DNA of 64,000 bases, taken from contig OZ176051.1 in assembly GCA_964247055.1 (NCBI GenBank), positions 4,092,001 through 4,156,000 on the forward strand, read 5' to 3'. Position numbers and translations under genes: made by a program. Under the pieces are notes generated by a model. That model was not told where the DNA came from. It saw only the letters and a program-made list of their open reading frames with translations, and did not search any database. Each line of letters starts with the position of its first letter. Positions within the stretch are counted from its first letter, which is position 1. Shown piece after piece: positions 1 through 13,600 of this stretch. This stretch comes from Paragordius varius. Taxonomy: Eukaryota; Nematomorpha.

Positions 1-3000
1 TATCTATCATATGCATAGCATGTTAAAAGATATATGGATATTAATACATTATTTATCCTCATCTATATATTTATAAAAATGGAAAATGCTGGCTTTGTGA
101 TCTGGTACAGGAAAACCGGTAGACCCAATCAAATCCAAATATCGAAAAAATATAATCATTAATAAATGTCCCGACAATAGCTTCGCCCTTTTTTTGAAAT
201 AGGCCTCCAGTTCGGGCCCACCCCGTATGAAAAACGGGTTTTTTTTAAAAAACAGAAGTCCACAAAAATCGTGTCTTTGAGACAATTTTCCGGAGAACGT
301 GTTGGACCATTCAATTTCAAATATGATTATTGTTTACTTATTTTCGATTGCGCCGAACATAGCCGAGCCACTTTTTTGATTTAGGCCCTCTTTTTACCCG
401 CTCCCCCCGTAAAATGCCACCTTTTTCAAAAAACAAAGTCCACAAAAATAATTTTTTAAATCGATTATTCGCCCTAGGTATGAGACCGTAAAAATTCTAT
501 ATGGATTCCACGTATTCCCTGTTAAAAGGCAAAAATTTAAGTCTACCGTTTATTTGATGATAGCTGCTGGGTAAGGAGCTACCCGCTAAAAACTGATTTT
601 TCATATAACTTTGTGATCTGTTTCCGGAAAACCGGTGAACCCAATCAAATCCAAACATCGAAAAAATTTAATCATTAATGAATGCCCCGACAATAGCTTC
701 GCCCTTTTTTGGAATTAGGTCCCCAGTTTGGGCCCACCCCGTGTGAAAAATGGGTTAAGTCAATTTTTTGGAGAACGTGTTGGACCATTCAATTTCAAAT
801 ATGATTTTTGTTTACTTATTTTTGATCGCGCTGAACATAGTCGACTCACTTTTTTGATTTGGGCCCTCTTTTTACCCGCTACCCCCGTAAAATGCCATTT
901 CTTTCAAAAAAAAAAACAAAGTCCACAAAAATATTTTTTTGATTGTATTTTTTTGCCCATGGTATGAGACTGTAAAAATTCGAGAAAGATTTTTCGTATT
1001 GCCTGTTAAAAGGCAAAAATTTTAGTCAAGCGTTTCCTTGATGATAGATGCTGAGTAAGGAGTATCTATCATATGCATAGCATGTTAAAAGATATATGGA
1101 TATTAATACATTATTTATCCTCATCTATATATTTATAAAAATGGAAAATGCTGGCTTTGTGATCTGGTACAGGAAAACCGGTAGACCCAATCAAATCCAA
1201 ATATCGAAAAAATATAATCATTAATAAATGTCCCGACAATAGCTTCGCCCTTTTTTTGAAATAGGCCTCCAGTTCGGGCCCACCCCGTATGAAAAACGGG
1301 TTTTTTTTAAAAAACAGAAGTCCACAAAAATCGTGTCTTTGAGACAATTTTCCGGAGAACGTGTTGGACCATTCAATTTCAAATATGATTTTTGTTTACT
1401 TATTTTTGATCGCGCTGAACATAGTCGACTCACTTTTTTGATTTGGGCCCTCTTTTTACCCGCTACCCCCGTAAAATGCCATTTCTTTCAAAAAAAAAAC
1501 AAAGTCCACAAAAATATTTTTTTGATTGTATTTTTTTGCCCATGGTATGAGACTGTAAAAATTCGAGAAAGATTTTTCGTATTGCCTGTTAAAAGGCAAA
1601 AATTTTAGTCAAGCGTTTCCTTGATGATAGATGCTGAGTAAGGAGTATCTATCATATGCATAGCATGTTAAAAGATATATGGATATTAATACATTATTTA
1701 TCCTCATCTATATATTTATAAAAATGGAAAATGCTGGCTTTGTGATCTGGTACAGGAAAACCGGTAGACCCAATCAAATCCAAATATCGAAAAAATATAA
1801 TCATTAATAAATGTCCCGACAATAGCTTCGCCCTTTTTTTGAAATAGGCCTCCAGTTCGGGCCCACCCCGTATGAAAAACGGGTTTTTTTTAAAAAACAG
1901 AAGTCCACAAAAATCGTGTCTTTGAGACAATTTTCCGGAGAACGTGTTGGACCATTCAATTTCAAATATAATTTTTGTTTACTTATTTTCGATTGCGCCG
2001 AACATAGTCGAGCCACATTTTTGATTTAGGCCCTCTTTTTACCCGCTCCCCCCGTAAAATGCCATTTTTTTCAAAAAACAAAGTCCACAAAAATAATTTT
2101 CTATATCGATTTTTCGCCCTAGGTATGAGACCGTAAAAATTCAATAAAGATTCCACGTATTCCCTGTTAAAAGGCAAAAATTTTAGTCCACCGTTTATTT
2201 GATGATAGCTGCTGGGTAGGGAGCTACCCGCTAAAAACTGATTTTTCATATAACTTTGTGAACTGTTTCCGGAAAACCGGTGATCCCAATCAAATCCAAA
2301 TATCGAAAAAATATAATCATTAATGAATGCCCCGACAATAGCTTCGCCCTTTTTTGGAATTAGGTCCCCAGTTCGGGCCCACCCCGTGTGAAAATTGGGT
2401 TAAGTCAATTTTTTGGAGAACGTGTAGGACCATTCAATTTCAAATATGATTTTTGTTTACTTATTTTCGATTGCGCTGAACATAGCCGAGCCACTTTTTT
2501 GATTTAGGCCCTCTTTTTACCCGCTCCCCCCGTAAAATGCCATTTTTTTCAAAAAACAAAGTCCACAGAAATATTTGTAAATCGATTTTTCGCCTTAGGT
2601 ATGAGACCGTAAAAATTCAATAAAGATTCCACGTATTCCCTGTTAAAAGGCAAAAATTTTAGTCCACCGTTTATTTGATGATAGCTGCTGGGTAGGGAGC
2701 TACCCGCTAAAAACTGATTTTTCATATAACTTTGTGATCTGTTTCCGGAAAACCGGTGATCCCAATCAAATCCAAATATCGAAAAAACATAATCATTAAT
2801 GAATGCCCCGACAATAGCTTCGCCCTTTTTGGAATTAGGTCCCCAGTTTGGGCCCACCCCGTGTGAAAAATGGGTTAAGTCAATTTTTTGGAGAACGTGT
2901 TGGACCATTCAATTTTAAATATGATTTTTGTTTACTTATTTTTGATCGCGCTGAACATAGTCGAGTCACTTTTTTGATTTAGGCCCTCTTTTTACCCGCT

Positions 3001-3545
3001 ACCCCCGTAAAATGCCATTTTTTTCAAAAAACAAAGTCCACAGAAATATTTGTAAATCGATTTTTCGCCTTAGGTATGAGACCGTAAGAATTCAATAAAG
3101 ATTCCACGTATTCCCTGTTAAAAGGCAAAAATTTTAGTCCACCGTTTATTTGATGATAGCTGCTGGGTAAGGAGCTACCCGCTAAATATGGATATTAAAA
3201 CATTATTTATGGTAATCTATATATTTATAAAAATGGAAAATGCTGGCTTTGTGATCTGGTACAGGAAAACCGGTAGACCCATTCAAATCCAAACTTCGAA
3301 CCCCCCCCCCCCCCCCCCCCCCCCAGAAGTCCGAAGGACTTCCTCGGGCTGCGTAGCAGCACGACCCCCGTAAAATGCCATTTCTTTCAAAAAAAAAAAC
3401 AAAGTCCACAAAAATATTTTTTTGATTGTATTTTTTTGCCCATGGTATGAGACTGTAAAAATTCGAGAAAGATTTTTCGTATTGCCTGTTAAAAGGCAAA
3501 AATTTTAGTCAAGCGTTTCCTTGATGATAGATGCTGAGTAAGGAG
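1..3545 (+). repeat. Higher-order repeat unit, copy 1
   Basis: This is one 3545-bp period of the array. In order it holds a long unit with the TCTATATA start, a core-only unit, two long units, two core-only units, a piece with a 24-base poly-C run and a truncated 3' hairpin (to about 3362), and a partial core unit (3363-3545). The block then restarts at 3546. The joint after the poly-C piece falls within the 3' hairpin region (CAGCACGA next to CCCCCGTAAA), so the inner copy lacks the CTAG end. Confidence 0.85.
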
Positions 3546-6500
3546 TATCTATCATATGCATAGCATGTTAAAAGATATATGGATATTAATACATTATTTA
3601 TCCTCATCTATATATTTATAAAAATGGAAAATGCTGGCTTTGTGATCTGGTACAGGAAAACCGGTAGACCCAATCAAATCCAAATATCGAAAAAATATAA
3701 TCATTAATAAATGTCCCGACAATAGCTTCGCCCTTTTTTTGAAATAGGCCTCCAGTTCGGGCCCACCCCGTATGAAAAACGGGTTTTTTTTAAAAAACAG
3801 AAGTCCACAAAAATCGTGTCTTTGAGACAATTTTCCGGAGAACGTGTTGGACCATTCAATTTCAAATATGATTATTGTTTACTTATTTTCGATTGCGCCG
3901 AACATAGCCGAGCCACTTTTTTGATTTAGGCCCTCTTTTTACCCGCTCCCCCCGTAAAATGCCACCTTTTTCAAAAAACAAAGTCCACAAAAATAATTTT
4001 TTAAATCGATTATTCGCCCTAGGTATGAGACCGTAAAAATTCTATATGGATTCCACGTATTCCCTGTTAAAAGGCAAAAATTTAAGTCTACCGTTTATTT
4101 GATGATAGCTGCTGGGTAAGGAGCTACCCGCTAAAAACTGATTTTTCATATAACTTTGTGATCTGTTTCCGGAAAACCGGTGAACCCAATCAAATCCAAA
4201 CATCGAAAAAATTTAATCATTAATGAATGCCCCGACAATAGCTTCGCCCTTTTTTGGAATTAGGTCCCCAGTTTGGGCCCACCCCGTGTGAAAAATGGGT
4301 TAAGTCAATTTTTTGGAGAACGTGTTGGACCATTCAATTTCAAATATGATTTTTGTTTACTTATTTTTGATCGCGCTGAACATAGTCGACTCACTTTTTT
4401 GATTTGGGCCCTCTTTTTACCCGCTACCCCCGTAAAATGCCATTTCTTTCAAAAAAAAAAACAAAGTCCACAAAAATATTTTTTTGATTGTATTTTTTTG
4501 CCCATGGTATGAGACTGTAAAAATTCGAGAAAGATTTTTCGTATTGCCTGTTAAAAGGCAAAAATTTTAGTCAAGCGTTTCCTTGATGATAGATGCTGAG
4601 TAAGGAGTATCTATCATATGCATAGCATGTTAAAAGATATATGGATATTAATACATTATTTATCCTCATCTATATATTTATAAAAATGGAAAATGCTGGC
4701 TTTGTGATCTGGTACAGGAAAACCGGTAGACCCAATCAAATCCAAATATCGAAAAAATATAATCATTAATAAATGTCCCGACAATAGCTTCGCCCTTTTT
4801 TTGAAATAGGCCTCCAGTTCGGGCCCACCCCGTATGAAAAACGGGTTTTTTTTAAAAAACAGAAGTCCACAAAAATCGTGTCTTTGAGACAATTTTCCGG
4901 AGAACGTGTTGGACCATTCAATTTCAAATATGATTTTTGTTTACTTATTTTTGATCGCGCTGAACATAGTCGACTCACTTTTTTGATTTGGGCCCTCTTT
5001 TTACCCGCTACCCCCGTAAAATGCCATTTCTTTCAAAAAAAAAACAAAGTCCACAAAAATATTTTTTTGATTGTATTTTTTTGCCCATGGTATGAGACTG
5101 TAAAAATTCGAGAAAGATTTTTCGTATTGCCTGTTAAAAGGCAAAAATTTTAGTCAAGCGTTTCCTTGATGATAGATGCTGAGTAAGGAGTATCTATCAT
5201 ATGCATAGCATGTTAAAAGATATATGGATATTAATACATTATTTATCCTCATCTATATATTTATAAAAATGGAAAATGCTGGCTTTGTGATCTGGTACAG
5301 GAAAACCGGTAGACCCAATCAAATCCAAATATCGAAAAAATATAATCATTAATAAATGTCCCGACAATAGCTTCGCCCTTTTTTTGAAATAGGCCTCCAG
5401 TTCGGGCCCACCCCGTATGAAAAACGGGTTTTTTTTAAAAAACAGAAGTCCACAAAAATCGTGTCTTTGAGACAATTTTCCGGAGAACGTGTTGGACCAT
5501 TCAATTTCAAATATAATTTTTGTTTACTTATTTTCGATTGCGCCGAACATAGTCGAGCCACATTTTTGATTTAGGCCCTCTTTTTACCCGCTCCCCCCGT
5601 AAAATGCCATTTTTTTCAAAAAACAAAGTCCACAAAAATAATTTTCTATATCGATTTTTCGCCCTAGGTATGAGACCGTAAAAATTCAATAAAGATTCCA
5701 CGTATTCCCTGTTAAAAGGCAAAAATTTTAGTCCACCGTTTATTTGATGATAGCTGCTGGGTAGGGAGCTACCCGCTAAAAACTGATTTTTCATATAACT
5801 TTGTGAACTGTTTCCGGAAAACCGGTGATCCCAATCAAATCCAAATATCGAAAAAATATAATCATTAATGAATGCCCCGACAATAGCTTCGCCCTTTTTT
5901 GGAATTAGGTCCCCAGTTCGGGCCCACCCCGTGTGAAAATTGGGTTAAGTCAATTTTTTGGAGAACGTGTAGGACCATTCAATTTCAAATATGATTTTTG
6001 TTTACTTATTTTCGATTGCGCTGAACATAGCCGAGCCACTTTTTTGATTTAGGCCCTCTTTTTACCCGCTCCCCCCGTAAAATGCCATTTTTTTCAAAAA
6101 ACAAAGTCCACAGAAATATTTGTAAATCGATTTTTCGCCTTAGGTATGAGACCGTAAAAATTCAATAAAGATTCCACGTATTCCCTGTTAAAAGGCAAAA
6201 ATTTTAGTCCACCGTTTATTTGATGATAGCTGCTGGGTAGGGAGCTACCCGCTAAAAACTGATTTTTCATATAACTTTGTGATCTGTTTCCGGAAAACCG
6301 GTGATCCCAATCAAATCCAAATATCGAAAAAACATAATCATTAATGAATGCCCCGACAATAGCTTCGCCCTTTTTTGGAATTAGGTCCCCAGTTTGGGCC
6401 CACCCCGTGTGAAAAATGGGTTAAGTCAATTTTTTGGAGAACGTGTTGGACCATTCAATTTTAAATATGATTTTTGTTTACTTATTTTTGATCGCGCTGA

Positions 6501-6914
6501 ACATAGTCGAGTCACTTTTTTGATTTAGGCCCTCTTTTTACCCGCTACCCCCGTAAAATGCCATTTTTTTCAAAAAACAAAGTCCACAGAAATATTTGTA
6601 AATCGATTTTTCGCCTTAGGTATGAGACCGTAAGAATTCAATAAAGATTCCACGTATTCCCTGTTAAAAGGCAAAAATTTTAGTCCACCGTTTATTTGAT
6701 GATAGCTGCTGGGTAAGGAGCTACCCGCTAAATATGGATATTAAAACATTATTTATGGTAATCTATATATTTATAAAAATGGAAAATGCTGGCTTTGTGA
6801 TCTGGTACAGGAAAACCGGTAGACCCATTCAAATCCAAACTTCGAACCCCCCCCCCCCCCCCAGAAGTCCGAAGGACTTCCTCGGGCTGCGTAGCAGCAC
6901 GAGATTCACGCTAG
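3546..6914 (+). repeat. Higher-order repeat unit, copy 2
   Basis: This repeats copy 1 at an offset of 3545 bp. The differences I found by eye are one extra T in a T run (near 6371) and a shorter poly-C run (16 against 24 bases). This copy continues into the true 3' terminus with CTAG at 6911-6914. Such similarity means either a very recent duplication or an assembly duplication. Confidence 0.85.
6863..6914 (+). other. Helitron 3' terminus: double hairpin plus CTAG
   Basis: AGAAGTCC-GAA-GGACTTC forms a first hairpin (6863-6880). CTCGGGCTGC-GTA-GCAGCACGAG forms a second (6881-6903), with one G/A mismatch that is a perfect pair in the 42.7-kb copy. CTAG follows after a short spacer, and the next base is T. 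This matches the known 3' end of Helitrons, where the hairpin is thought to signal replication termination. Confidence 0.8.
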
Positions 6915-7027
6915 TATGTTTATAATTATTAATATATATAAATAAATTTAATCAACCCTATACACTTTTGTATTTTAAATTTTTTAATGATAATTTGATT
7001 TTTTTAAATGTGCCCCTTTTTATATAG

Positions 7028-7661
7028 ATCTACCGTTAAAGAAGAATGTGTAGTGTTTGAGAATTTAGAACAAATGCACAGTAATATAGTACAATCAGAT
7101 GATGATAGTAAACCACTATTAATACAGACCCAAAATAATTTAATGTAAAGAGTTAATTTATATTTTTTTTTAATTTTAAAAATTTACTTTTTAAAAATAT
7201 TTTTTTAACAAACAATTTAGTCATGAGAATTCAAATGGTACTATTGAAAATAATAAGAATGAAAAGGAAACGAATTCGAATGATTCTATTGTTCGAAAAA
7301 GAGGCCGGAAAAAGTATATAGTTTTTTTGTTTTTTGGAAAAAAAATATTTATTTTTTCAATTAAATTATTTTTCAATATGATAAATAAATTAATTCTTAT
7401 AAATTTAAATTAATTCCGACATAAATCATGTTTGATGTATAAATGTTTAATCTGCATAAAATAATTTTTTTACGAATTTTACATCAAACTATTTTATATA
7501 TCAAATTTTATCAAGAATATTTTTTAAAAAATTTGTATTAGATCCAAAGTTATACCATTAGAAATTCCAGCTACCAATGTTGATGTAAATGATACAATAA
7601 ATAATGAGAATAATACAATTTTTAACCCTCTAAACAGTTTACGGAAAAGAGGTCGCCCCAA
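7028..7661 (+). other. AT-hook exons of the TFIIIC110 homolog
   Basis: Three consecutive exons (7028-7144, 7221-7313, 7542-7661) have the same phase: one base at the start, two at the end. Two of them finish with a near-identical AT-hook core, RKRGRKK and RKRGRPK. AT-hooks bind the minor groove of AT-rich DNA. Between the hooks the sequence is acidic and Asn-rich. The repeated exon form suggests exon duplication, and a further hook may precede 7028 in an exon off the window. Confidence 0.65.
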
Positions 7662-10600
7662 GTATTTATTTATTTATTTGTTAACTATTATTTTTTTGAT
7701 GAATAAAATTTGTGCAATTAACATATTTTAAATATAACTGTAATATATTGACAAAAGTTATTTAAATTTATTGTTTTTTGATTTTGTATAAATAATATTA
7801 AGTTTAGTAGTTTTTAATTTAAACAGTTTTTTATGTATAAAAGCAATGAATGTTTTTGATATATTATCAATTAAGTTTTTGGCTTCAATTAGTGTCAAAA
7901 ATATTATTTTATTAGGAATTGAATTTATAATGAGGCGAAAACACAGAGTTAAATCTTTTATAATAAAAATTTGTTTATTTAATCACATAACAAAAAAATT
8001 ATAATTTCATTTAGAGAGATTTCGTTGTTTTATTAATACGGTGTTTGCCAAATTTTATAATTTTATAAGGTTTAATTAACTATTATACCCAGCAAATAAT
8101 TTTTTTCAGAGTTAATCAATCCAAATAATGTATACAAATTCAGGGTAGTTTATTTGTTAAAATATTAAATCATTTTTATTATTATGTTCCTTTATATAAT
8201 TTTAAAATAAGTTCAACTGAAGCCAACCGTGATAATAAATTACGATTTCATTGCAAAAACCCCAAAATAGATGATTATTATCAAGTAACTTTTTTTTCAT
8301 TATTTAGCTTTAGTTTTAACCTTAATTAACCCAAAAATTTTATCATCTTTTGTGTTTTATTAGATGAGATTTGCAAATTTAAAACTTTTACATTGCATAA
8401 TATGCAAAAACGATTTAGACACCTTACCTAATCTACTCAAACATGCAAAAACCTGTACTAAAGCGGTATCTCTTTCAATATATTTTTTAACTTTAATTTA
8501 ATATAAATTTTAAATTGAATAGTTTTCTGCTATGATTTTTTTAGATTTTATGTGAATTGTGTAAAAATATTGAAACAAATTGGCAACCAGCAGAATTCCT
8601 TAATCACATCCTAAAACAACACAACGGACTGGTATTTACTTTTTTGTTTGAATTTTATAAAACTAAAGTTGTTAAATAACTATATATATGGACTTCAACA
8701 TTATAAAATTTATTGTTTAAAAATGTTATACTTTATATTGTGAAAGGTCAAATTAATAAAATTTGTATTAATTCCTTATGGTTGATACATATACATAATT
8801 AGTTACTAATTTATATTGATTTAAATTATAATGGAAGATTTCAATAATTATGGTGCAGGAATATTTGTAATATTTAATTGCTATAGTTTGATAAAATCTT
8901 AATTATACACTAATCTTGAAACAAATTTAGGATTATTAATACAATTTTTTGACGAAATTGCTTTGCATAGAAAAAAACTAAAATATGTGAAACTGATCAA
9001 AATACTTTTAAGCACAATTTGCCTTTAAAATAAAATCATTGAAGGTATACGGATAAAATGTTAATATAAAAATAAATATTTTGTTATGAATAATCTTATT
9101 TTTTAACCTTAATTTTTTCTGTATAAATTATTTAATTTTAAATGTAAAATACATGGATTGATTTCATTACCAATATACATTTCTACATACTTTACAACTA
9201 TGAAAATATGAGTATGGTTAAAAAATTAATTTTAAAAAGGTACTGCAGTGATTTGAAAAAACATTATTTATCATTATATTTTCACGTTTTTTCCCGTATG
9301 GTTTTTAATTTTTCCGTATAGTTTTAATATGTTTATGCTTTATAAATTAATATTGTAGGATTTCATACCAGACTACAGCAAATTCGATGATTATACCGAT
9401 TTTTGGTGGCATTTATATAAATCCTTGGGTAATGCGCTACGATGTTTCGATACTGTTGAGTGTGGAAAATCTTTTTCAACTTTCCAGGGATTCGCATATC
9501 ACTGTAAACATTGTCCAAAGTTAACGGACCGTACCCCCAACATAAGGGATATCATGAAGAATTTAATCAGTACAACCAATGATTCACATTTACATTTATT
9601 GGTACAGGTATGTGTGTTAGTTATTTGGAAACTAATTGGAGTTTTTTTGAAAATATTTTATCTTAAAAAGTAAAAAAACTAACTTTATTTTTGAAAAAAA
9701 ACCATTTTTTATCTTGATTAGTCCTCTTATTTAGATAGACAATACATAATACCATATTTCATTATCAGGGGGAACTATATATATATTTTAATTAGTTTTT
9801 ATACAGTAAAAATAAAATTTTAAAGACAAAATATGAAAAGTACAATTTTTTAGTTTAAAAAAAATATATTAAAATCTCCTTGATTTTTTCAATATATACT
9901 AAGTTGGATTTCGAAATAAGAAATGTAAATTGATGAGGCATTAAAATATGTTTTCCTGTACGCAAAAAATAACTTATATATTTTTATCTTGTTTTATCAT
10001 TATAATTTAAATTTTCGATTACATTAATTTTGCAATTATCATGATAATTAGGGTCATTTATGGTTATCGCTAAACAATTGCTTGATATGTTACAAAAAAT
10101 TTGATCCTAAAGATCTATCAACTCATATGAAAGAATGTCCGACTAATGTAAGAATTTTTCTTAAAAAAATTTAGTTAAAATATTAATTAATTACCCAAAT
10201 TTATTGTTCTCTTTTCTAGAGTATTATATGCTTACTCTGTCCCGCACTCCAATTCACAGATTTGAATGAAAAATGCCAACATTTGTTAACCGTTCATAAT
10301 GGTTTGGTATGATATCCTTATTTTATTCTTAAATATTGAAAATGTAAACTTTTACTTAATGGTTTTTTACCTTTATATATAAAATAAATTAAATAATATA
10401 ATGAACGCGTTAATTTAAAGTGTTTTATAGCGGATGCTTGTTTATATGTTAAAACCTATTATTTGATAAAATAACATTTTTCATACTATTTTAGGATTTA
10501 TAATGCTTATTATACCGGTAACCCCATTTAATCTATGGTATGAACTTTCTCATTAATGAACAGATTTTTTATAATTTTCGAGAATCAGTCATAAATGTTT

Positions 10601-13600
10601 TATAGCAGTGGTTCCCAAAGGGGGGGGGGGAATTTTGAAAATTCAATTCAAAGATAAAAATAGAAAGAAATTTAAGGTTAATGAGGATATCAGGTGAAAA
10701 TTATTAAGATTTGTCACCAACAATTGCAAATAAAATGATCTTATTGATTACGATTTTTATAATATAATAAATTTTGTATTTCTATCATGTTTTTTTGGAG
10801 GAAGGGGGGCGCACAAATTATTTTTTAATTTGGTGGGGCGTGAACAAATAAAGTTGGGAACCACTGTTTTTTTTATAGGATAATCAACCTATCATAATTT
10901 GAAAAATGCCCTTTGAAAAAGCACATAATTTTACGAAAATGGGATCTCCTTATATTTAAAAGTTTTTGATTGGAATTAGAACAAATAATTTTCTGCATAA
11001 ACAGTAAAGCCAAACTGATAATTTTAAATCAGGCTTCTTAAAAGACTTTTGAAAGCTTGTATAAAATATTAAACTTTTTGGCTGATAGTGTAAAGAAGAA
11101 ATAGCTCTACTTTTTAACTATAATTATATAATTTTTTTATTATAAAGTCATCAGCTATTTAAATCATTTATGCAATATAATTTACACATTTCTTTGCATT
11201 TCAGGAAAAACGATTAGATATTGATACGCTAGAACGAAACGAAAGACGTTTTATTGAAAATTTGATCGATAAAACAAGTCAAAGCTTTGCCTGTCTCTTT
11301 TTTCCACAATGTACAAAAACTTTTACAACTTTTATGGGTTGGAATTATCATACTACTCATTGCAAATATTATGTCCTTGCTCAGGAAAATTTGTGTCAAA
11401 CAGGTTTAAATTTTGAATTTATTATAAATTTGATTTTTAAAGTTTTTTAGGATTGATATATATTTACTTAATTAGTACAGTAAAAATTGAAAATATACAG
11501 TAAAATTTAAAAGATAAATATAATTTAAAAAAATAAAGCATATATAAACCTTGATATTTTCACTATTAACTATGTAATCACAAATTTCAAAAAAATTTAA
11601 TTTTTTATCAATATTTATGTACTAATTTTTTTAGTATCGATTTACAATTACATAATAAATGCTAAAACTTTATTTGTAGAAATGCCTATAATACATGATG
11701 CACAAAACGATAATATTCATATTATTGACGACAAAAATGAATCAAATAATAGTAACACTAGAAGGAGTAAAATAAATGCCAGCAAAATTTTACAAAAATG
11801 GATGGCTAATGAAGATGAAATGTATAATGCTTATTTATTTTGTATATAAATTACAGTTAAAATTGAAATTATACGGACAAAACGTGAAAATATAAAGACA
11901 AATATTTTTATCTAAAAGACAACCAACCACACTTTTTAAATCTAGATTTATATCAATATAACTCATTGTTTTATATGGCAAAGTGTGAAATAGAGATATA
12001 TAATACTAACACAATCAATACTATATTTTACAATTGTAACTAAGTAAGTATTTTATATGGGAAACATTAAGGTTTGAAAGTGTGGTTGTTTTTTAAATAA
12101 AAATATTTGTCGTTATATATTCACGTTTTGTCCGTATAATTTTAATTTTTACTGTAATTTTTTGAAGTTATTAGGTAAAAAGTTTTAAACCTTTTATGAC
12201 TAGTTGTAGCTTTTGCTCTAGAAATGCTATGTTTTATTGCATTATAATACTTTATTTTCATTATTGTAAAAATAAATTTCGATACCAGCATTTAAAGTTA
12301 ACTATTATGCCAAATTTTAATTGGATTATGAATAATAATTAATTTTGCACTATAAAATTAATAGATAATGAGTTTTATTACTTTTTTGATGTATTTATCA
12401 GTTATATGATATTTTATATTTTTATTTTTTAAGAATCATAATTATTTTATAAAAAATACAGTAAAATTTGAAATTATAATGACAAAATGGAAAAATAAAA
12501 AACTGATATTTTTTATAAAGACAGGCTATTTTTCTAACTTTGATTTTTGATTTAAAATGCTATCACCCTCAATTATATTTTATTCTTATAATCATTTATG
12601 TTATATAGAAAAATATTTTAAAGCCCTGAAAAGTATGGTTGTAATCTATATAAAAAAAGTAATATTTACAAAATTTCAATAATATATAAATTGTTTAAGA
12701 GCCAAAGAATTGAACGAAAATGCCCCAAATCATAAATCATTGCCCGTTCGTCAAAAGAAAAAAAGACAACAAAATGGTCATCAAGATTCAGATTCTGATT
12801 TTGAAAACGAACTAGTAGGGAATAAACTAGAATCTGAAATTGAACAAAGTAGTTCAACCATAAATTTGACAAGCGAATCCGAAACTGAGTTAAATGTCTC
12901 ATCAGGTTCATTCCATGAAACGATAACATCACCTCAAAAAAAATTATCTTATATATCAATCGACAAAACTGATGATATAAATGGAAGTGGGGTAAATAAT
13001 CTTAATAACCATAAACGTAAAGATAAAAAGCAACAATCCTCGGTAGATGAAAAACTCAGAGATTTCGAACGAAAACAAGAAAAAGTTTATAGAAATCTGT
13101 CTATCTATCTATTTTTGTTAAATTTTATGGTTTTTTATAGTGTGTTATATTGGAATTTCTATTAAATTATAAACTCATAATTATTATAAATTTGAAATAT
13201 ATTTGGCTATGATGAATAAAGTGTATATTTTATGTCCAGCACACAATAAGGTTAAATTATCCATAATTAATAAATTGAAAACAAATTTAATTTCTTTCAG
13301 AACTATTACAAATTTAATTTTTTTATTAGTTTACATGTCTCACTTTTAAATTATAATTGATTTATTATATCTTATGGTATTATCTATTATTTGTTGTATT
13401 ATTATATTAAAATTTAATAAATAACGATTGTTTCAAGCAAAACCCTTTGAAAAACTACATTTGACCATATAACCCTTTATCATATGTGCGATTTTAAACT
13501 TCTGCATTCTCTATCAAACAAAATATAAAAAATTACAATTTAACTCGTGATATATTTTTTTATAATTATATTGCAATTTTATATGAATTTATTATGAATT

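Larger units (their letters stand above)
1..6914 (+). mobile_element. Helitron-like tandem array (non-autonomous)
   Basis: The stretch is built from imperfect units of about 470-585 bp that share one core. The start TCTATATATTTATAAAAATG follows an A at 61, 1123, 1706, 3606, 4668 and 5251, with related starts near 3210 and 6757. The right edge has two stacked hairpins, then GATTCACG and CTAG at 6911-6914, followed by T. A 5' TC after A, a 3' hairpin and CTAG before T is the known signature of Helitrons. Isolated copies at 42105-42691 and 52173-52767 share the same start and end, which supports this. No Rep/helicase gene is visible, so it is non-autonomous. The recurrent short open frames inside are frames of the repeat and look non-coding. 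The left end lies off the window. The array ends 113 bases before an exon of the TFIIIC110 homolog, so it probably lies in an intron of that gene. Confidence 0.8.

Noticed and set aside
49-6925. Recurrent open frames of 60-119 residues in the first 7 kb (for example the 78-residue frame starting MSQRHDFCGLL).
   Set aside because: They fall on both strands of a tandem non-coding repeat, overlap each other, match no domain and recur only because the DNA repeats.
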